From Synergistaceae bacterium (GTDB lineage Bacteria > Synergistota > Synergistia > Synergistales > Aminobacteriaceae), in assembly GCA_017446645.1 (NCBI GenBank), contig JAFSQO010000114.1:1-10578 (forward strand): DNA of 10,578 nt, written 5' to 3'. A model generated the notes under the pieces. The model did not search any database. It was not told the DNA's origin and saw only the letters and a list, made by a program, of their open reading frames with translations. Positions 7,837-10,578 of the stretch are shown piece after piece (the stretch's first letter is position 1; each line of letters starts with the position of its first letter). Position numbers and translations under genes: made by a program.

Positions 7837-7912
7837 TTTTAAATCACTCCTCAAAGAAATAATAATAATTTTACCTGAAAGCACGCAATTTTTTTTTTTA
7901 TAATCGGATTTA

Positions 7913-7941
7913 ATTTATCTTTTCGTGAGTGAGATAATCAA
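7913..7941 (-). promoter_or_regulatory. Weak candidate promoter for the YvyF-like/pilD/ttcA/mutS cluster
   Basis: TTGATT (7941-7936) is followed after 16-17 bases by GATAAAT (7919-7913), reading on the minus strand. Both boxes are only partial matches. It is the best pair seen in the 128-bp gap between the nuclease gene and the first YvyF-like gene. Downstream is an 11-base A run on this strand (7899-7889). No terminator follows the nuclease gene, so read-through is also possible. Confidence 0.3.
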
Positions 7942-7964
7942 CGAGACAAGAAGGCAGAGCAATA

Positions 7965-8582
7965 TTACTGGATAACTTCAAATTTTCGTTTGAGATTTTC
8001 TGAAGCAAAGAGACATGAAATATCAATTTTCTTTGCAGAATAACATGGCGTTATGCAGTAACATTTTTGTGGAATCTCTTTTTTAAAAATTGCTAGAACT
8101 CTTTTTTGCGGTCGTACCGATATGTCTCTGATGTCTTCACGTAGTAAAGTGTTAGGAATATAATAATTATTTTCCTTTACGAAACCCATACAAGCATAAA
8201 TGTTCCCCGCTATTTTTTCTGTGTAAAGAACAGATTTGGTGTGATCGTAAACTCCAACCATTTTGGCACATGTTTGAATTTTCATTAGTTGCGGAAGTAC
8301 TGACAATTTCATTTCAGTAGTCCCGTTATCTGCGAACGAAAAATCAGAAGGGCTTAATTTCCCGTGCAAACATCTTTCGTAAAAGTCAACACTCCCGAAA
8401 ATTCTATCCTCGAAAATTCTAACGCCAGTCAAGTGCAAAAAATTTCTTGGAAGAAAGGAAGCTTCAAAAAATTCAGGAGATTTTTCTGCTCCGAAAATGA
8501 AAAGCAGATTTTTGTTCTCTAAATTTTTGTTATAAATTTTAGCTGCTTCAGTAATAATTTTTATTGCTTGTTGCTTTTTCAT
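7965..8582 (-). CDS. PBECR4-like putative nuclease (possible RNase toxin)
   Basis: This 205-aa protein has no signal peptide or membrane segment. Its sequence resembles the PBECR4 domain (phage-Barnase-EndoU-ColicinE5/D-RelE-like nuclease 4). Landmarks are FLHLTGV at 48-54, FYERCLHGKLSPSDF at 67-81, TTEMKLSVLPQLMKI at 88-102, GNIYACMGF at 126-134, YYIPNTLLREDIRD at 140-153 and RVLAIF at 161-166. Family members are predicted, mostly not proven, to be RNases of toxin or mobile-element origin. Catalytic residues cannot be assigned safely. The ATG at 8582 has GAAGGGA about 7 bases upstream. The gene is visibly richer in AAA/TTT codons than its neighbours, which suggests later acquisition. It has its own long leader with tandem repeats and a hairpin. 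No protein antitoxin gene lies beside it. The family call is from memory of domain patterns, moderately sure. Confidence 0.6.
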   Translation of the reverse strand: MKKQQAIKIITEAAKIYNKNLENKNLLFIFGAEKSPEFFEASFLPRNFLHLTGVRIFEDRIFGSVDFYERCLHGKLSPSDFSFADNGTTEMKLSVLPQLMKIQTCAKMVGVYDHTKSVLYTEKIAGNIYACMGFVKENNYYIPNTLLREDIRDISVRPQKRVLAIFKKEIPQKCYCITPCYSAKKIDISCLFASENLKRKFEVIQ

Positions 8583-8607
8583 AAAATATTCCCTTCAACA
8601 TTCCAAA

Positions 8608-8642
8608 AGGGAGCGAATACACCTCAGCACACTCAGCTCCCT
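8608..8642 (-). terminator. Leader hairpin followed by U4, upstream of the nuclease gene (possible leaky terminator)
   Basis: AGGGAGC and GCTCCCT form a perfect 7-bp inverted repeat with a 21-base loop. Read on the minus strand, the stem runs straight into TTTT then GG. The U tract is short, so termination would be partial at best. It separates the 51-bp repeats from the ribosome binding site of the nuclease gene, the position held by the attenuating terminator in type III toxin-antitoxin loci. Confidence 0.45.
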
Positions 8643-8649
8643 ATTGACG

Positions 8650-8751
8650 GCTGATTTTTCTGCTGTCCGCCAGCAATCGGCACATTCGTCCGATAAGAAC
8701 GCAAATTTTTCTGTTGTCTGCCAACGACCGACACATAAGTTCGGTAAGAAT
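8650..8751 (-). repeat. Two tandem 51-bp repeats with conserved two-hairpin structure
   Basis: Unit A is 8650-8700 and unit B is 8701-8751. They align without gaps at 38 of 51 positions. Each unit folds into two small stems: GCTG/CAGC (GTTG/CAAC in B) at unit positions 13-16 and 22-25, and ATCGG/CCGAT (ACCGA/TCGGT in B) at 27-31 and 41-45. Pairs 14-24, 28-44 and 31-41 differ on both sides between copies while pairing is kept. The other seven differences lie in loops, outside the stems, or (position 26) just beyond the first stem, where T-A becomes T-G on the plus strand. This pattern supports a folded nucleic acid. The repeats lie in the presumed leader of the nuclease gene. All three minus-strand frames are largely open because 51 is a multiple of three, but there is no ribosome binding site. 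Confidence 0.8.
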
Positions 8752-8797
8752 TTCGGATTTAGATGTCAGCCCATCAAATGACTTACATTTTAAAAGT

Positions 8798-8826
8798 ATT
8801 ATAACGTGCAATTAACAATTTGGGAA
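8798..8826 (-). promoter_or_regulatory. Candidate promoter for the repeat/nuclease transcript
   Basis: On the minus strand, TTCCCA (8826-8821, 4/6 match) is spaced 17 bases from a perfect TATAAT (8803-8798). The start would fall near 8791, upstream of both repeats. Its -35 box overlaps the -35 box of the divergent plus-strand promoter. Confidence 0.5.
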
Positions 8827-8848
8827 ATTTTTTCGTCTGTATTATTAT
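8820..8848 (+). promoter_or_regulatory. Candidate promoter for the acyltransferase gene
   Basis: TTGGGA (8820-8825) and TATTAT (8843-8848) are spaced by 17 bases, with 4/6 and 5/6 consensus matches. The start would be near 8855, about 22 bases before the Shine-Dalgarno AAGGAG at 8877-8882. It is back to back with the minus-strand promoter and shares the sequence of its -35 box. Confidence 0.45.
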
Positions 8849-8894
8849 ATTATGTAAAAAAATTTTTTATTGTTTTAAGGAGAAATTAGTCACG

Positions 8895-9773
8895 CTGAAA
8901 ATATTTATCAGGTTCTTGAGAGTCCTGCCTCATAGATTTGCAGTCATGTCAGGCGGCTTTTTGGGGAGGGTTTTGCATTTATTCTTATGGAAGAAAGTTG
9001 ACCGCTGCGAGTCTCGCTGTGTTACTGCACTGGGAGTCGGTGTTACTGTTGCCAGAAAGATAATCAGGGACTCGTTCATTAATCTGGGAAGGTTTGCCGT
9101 CGAGTTCGTGAGATTTCCTGTAACAAAAAAATATGTCCGGGAGCTTGCAGACTTTCCTGATTCGAGTAAAAAACTTTTTCGTGAGGCTTTATCGCGCAAT
9201 CACGGAGCTATCTTACTCGTTGCTCACATGGGGAACTGGGAGCTTGCCGCAATGAGGGTTATCGCCGAAGGTTTCCCACTTCACGTAGTCTACACGCCTC
9301 AGAGAAATAATGACGGTGCAGATGACTTCATCGAGAATATACGCGTCAATGACATCGGTATGAAATTAATCAACGGTGACGGGAAAAATCTCCGCGACAT
9401 CTTCAAAGCCCTCAAAGCAGGCGAGACTGTAGTTATAATGCAGGACCTCGATGCCCGAAAGGACGGGGTAATCACAAAATTTCTTGGCCTCGATGCAAGC
9501 ACCCATGAGGGAGTTGTCAGGCTCTATAACAGATTCAAGTGTCCTGTCATACCCGTGCATATGACACGTGATTATGATAATCCTGTTCATCATCATGTTA
9601 TCTTCACGGAAATTCTAAGCGATAGACTTGATAAAAACGGCAGAGTCTTCGGCGAGGATTTGATTGCTTCACTTGAACTTTGCAATACTGTAATAGAAGA
9701 ATGGATAAAGGAGACCCCAGAACAATGGATGTGGCTAATGGATCGATGGGAATCTACCCAGAAAAAGATATGA
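8895..9773 (+). CDS. Lipid A biosynthesis (LpxL/HtrB-type) acyltransferase
   Basis: This enzyme family adds a secondary acyl chain to the lipid A precursor at the inner face of the cytoplasmic membrane. Seen are an N-terminal hydrophobic stretch, IFIRFLRVLPHRFAVMSGGFLGRVLHLFLW, acting as anchor; the catalytic HxxxxE motif in LLVAHMGNWELA (His codon at 9225-9227); a QRNN motif; VVIMQDLDARKDG; and the late PEQWMWLMDRW typical of the family. About 293 aa is a normal length. The start is unsettled. The Shine-Dalgarno AAGGAG at 8877-8882 is followed in frame by TTA, GTC, ACG, then CTG at 8895, with no ATG, GTG or TTG at proper spacing. TTG at 8820 lies in the predicted -35 box, TTG at 8916 and ATG at 8946 have no ribosome binding site, and 8946 would remove part of the anchor. 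CTG 8895 is a guess. The stop overlaps the next gene by ATGA. The exact lipid A position and chain are unknown. Confidence 0.8.
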   Translation: MKIFIRFLRVLPHRFAVMSGGFLGRVLHLFLWKKVDRCESRCVTALGVGVTVARKIIRDSFINLGRFAVEFVRFPVTKKYVRELADFPDSSKKLFREALSRNHGAILLVAHMGNWELAAMRVIAEGFPLHVVYTPQRNNDGADDFIENIRVNDIGMKLINGDGKNLRDIFKALKAGETVVIMQDLDARKDGVITKFLGLDASTHEGVVRLYNRFKCPVIPVHMTRDYDNPVHHHVIFTEILSDRLDKNGRVFGEDLIASLELCNTVIEEWIKETPEQWMWLMDRWESTQKKI

Positions 9774-10210
9774 TACTGGCACTTGACCCAGGACGCGACA
9801 AAACAGGCTTTGCGTTTGTTGACATGCAGGGTAATTTATTGGCCTCCGGAATATTTGAAAGTTCACAGCGCGATAAGTTCTTCGAGAATCTTGGCGGAGG
9901 GATTTCTTTTCTTGAAGGCAATGCAGAGAGAATAGCCCACTCGCGAGTAAAATTTATCGCACTTGGTAACGGAACAGGCAGCAAGGAGTTTCATGATTAC
10001 GTTAAAAGAGTCACTGATTATGAAATCAAGGTCGTCAACGAGAAAAACACGACTCTCGAAGCAAGAGAACTTTACTGGCGACTGCACGAGCCGAGTTTCT
10101 TGATGAGGCTGATTCCCAAAAATCTGCGTGTCCCTGATAGAATCCTTGATGACTTGGCTGCATGGGCGATTGGATTACGTGCTTTGAAAGTCCTGCGTGA
10201 AAAAATATAG
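9770..10210 (+). CDS. RuvX/YqgF-like RNase H-fold nuclease
   Basis: This 146-aa protein has the layout of the YqgF/RuvX family, proteins tied to pre-16S rRNA 5'-end maturation or to Holliday junction resolution. MILALDPGRDKTGFAFVD at the start gives D6. VNEKNTTLEARELYW (E91) corresponds to the family motif D-E-R-x-T-T-x-E-A. DDLAAWAIGLRAL (D127, D128) matches the third acidic site. The GNGTGSK segment at 66-72 matches the central strand-loop. ATG at 9770 is chosen because it overlaps the acyltransferase TGA as ATGA and places the conserved strand at the N-terminus, as in the family; longer in-frame starts back to 9680 lie inside the acyltransferase gene. There is no Shine-Dalgarno, so translation is probably coupled. 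The sequence is divergent from typical YqgF, so the reaction is uncertain; the acidic triad suggests an active nuclease. Confidence 0.7.
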   Translation: MILALDPGRDKTGFAFVDMQGNLLASGIFESSQRDKFFENLGGGISFLEGNAERIAHSRVKFIALGNGTGSKEFHDYVKRVTDYEIKVVNEKNTTLEARELYWRLHEPSFLMRLIPKNLRVPDRILDDLAAWAIGLRALKVLREKI

Positions 10211-10236
10211 AGATATAAGCGCGAATAGGCTATAAT
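10208..10236 (+). promoter_or_regulatory. Candidate promoter for the CheX-like gene
   Basis: A perfect TATAAT at 10231-10236 follows TAGAGA (10208-10213, 4/6 match) after 17 bases. The -35 box overlaps the stop codon of the upstream nuclease gene. Transcription would start near 10243, with GGGAGGGA at 10273-10280 as the downstream ribosome binding site. Confidence 0.5.
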
Positions 10237-10291
10237 AATGCAAATTCAAAAAATCGTTACATATATTTTACAGGGAGGGAGATTAATTTAG

Positions 10292-10578
10292 ATGGCCGGT
10301 ATGGATAAACTTGTCGCTCTCGTGAATAGTTTTGCATCGGCTGTTCTGTCCGTAGGGCGAGAGGTGGGGCTTGATATCACCCTCAACAAATCGAAAGTAT
10401 CTCCAGGTATTAAAGTAGAAAATATCTGCACGGCAGCATTAATCGTCGTGGTAGGGGTCGGCTCAAGAGGGACAGTAAACATAATGCTCAACAAAGAAGG
10501 CTTTGAGAATATCATCAATGCAATGTCAGGCGGAATGATTAAGCCCGTTCTTGGTGATGATGTTTCCATGAGCGTAAT
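10292..10578 (+). CDS. CheX-like chemotaxis phosphatase, N-terminal part (cut by window end)
   Basis: The frame is open from ATG 10292 to the end of the window. The 95 visible residues begin MAGMDKLVALVNSFASAVLS. They continue through GREVGLDITLNKSKVSPG and a central ALIVVVGVGSRGTVNIML strand pair, then reach NAMSGGMIKPVLGDDVSMSV. This order (N-terminal helix, a G-x-G-x-V strand, then a long helix) fits the CheC/CheX/FliY phosphatases that remove phosphate from CheY. The diagnostic E-x-x-N of the active helix would come just after the cut, so the assignment is provisional. GGGAGGGA ends 11 bases before the ATG. A second in-frame ATG three codons later is an alternative. Its own promoter suggests it starts a new unit. 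Confidence 0.6.
   Translation, partial: MAGMDKLVALVNSFASAVLSVGREVGLDITLNKSKVSPGIKVENICTAALIVVVGVGSRGTVNIMLNKEGFENIINAMSGGMIKPVLGDDVSMSV

Larger units (their letters stand above)
8583..8791 (-). ncRNA. Presumed structured leader RNA of the nuclease gene (candidate RNA antitoxin)
   Basis: From a predicted start near 8791 to the nuclease ATG there are about 209 nt without a credible protein gene. They hold, in transcription order, a short unstructured stretch, unit B, unit A, the AGGGAGC/GCTCCCT hairpin with U4, and the ribosome binding site GAAGGGA. Type III antitoxin loci have this order: tandem RNA repeats, partial terminator, RNase gene. Transcription direction and function are inferred, not seen. 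Confidence 0.4.

Noticed and set aside
7837..7884. A longer N-terminus for the first YvyF-like protein, starting at 7884.
   Set aside because: It would include the clear ribosome binding site GAGGAG for the ATG at 7836 and adds a hydrophobic stretch absent from the paralogue.
8641..8751. A small minus-strand peptide read through the 51-bp repeats, for example starting MCRSLADNRKIC.
   Set aside because: There is no ribosome binding site, all three frames are largely open because the unit is 51 bases, and the differences between copies follow base pairing. A peptide role remains possible but is less well supported than RNA structure.
8650..8751. CRISPR array.
   Set aside because: The two repeats are directly adjacent with no spacer, only 75% identical, and no cas genes are in view.
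8820..8894. TTG start at 8820 for the acyltransferase, adding 25 residues.
   Set aside because: It has no Shine-Dalgarno and sits inside a plausible -35 box, while a good Shine-Dalgarno lies downstream at 8877.
10288..10569. A 93-codon open frame on the minus strand at the window end.
   Set aside because: It is antisense to the CheX-like gene, which has a ribosome binding site, a promoter and a recognisable protein pattern.

Overview
The window looks like ordinary chromosome from a diderm (Gram-negative), motile, anaerobe-type bacterium of middling GC. A LpxL/HtrB-type lipid A acyltransferase points to an outer membrane. A CheX-like phosphatase and YvyF-like proteins point to flagella, and RecD2, TtcA and PilD-type genes complete a mix that fits the Synergistota or a diderm Firmicute. 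The taxon is inference only; no marker gene is present.

Layout. 1-1059 (+) is the 3' part of a RecD2-type helicase. 1067-1382 is a regulatory leader with a near-consensus promoter, a 27-codon leader peptide carrying clustered Leu and Ile codons, and two mutually exclusive RNA folds ending in an intrinsic terminator. It controls leuA (1383-2942, +). leuA converges on mutS with a 4-bp overlap. From 7836 down to 2939 (-) runs a tight five-gene cluster: two tandem YvyF-like zinc-ribbon paralogues, a prepilin peptidase, a TtcA-type tRNA thiolase and mutS. Adjacent genes abut, overlap or are separated by a few bases. mutS carries a short in-frame insert made of two G/C-rich hairpins.

7965-8826 (-) is the most unusual part. 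It holds a visibly AT-richer gene for a PBECR4-like putative nuclease. Its probable transcript begins near 8791 and passes through two tandem 51-bp repeats, then a hairpin followed by four U residues, then a ribosome binding site. All 13 differences between the repeats keep two small stems intact or fall in unpaired positions, and three base pairs show two-sided compensatory change. The order of promoter, tandem RNA repeats, leaky terminator and RNase-like gene resembles type III toxin-antitoxin loci such as ToxIN and CptIN, but with a different nuclease family. This is a hypothesis.

8820-10578 (+) holds an acyltransferase gene with no canonical start near its Shine-Dalgarno sequence. A RuvX/YqgF-like nuclease follows, coupled by an ATGA overlap. 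The window ends in a separately promoted CheX-like gene that is cut by the window edge.
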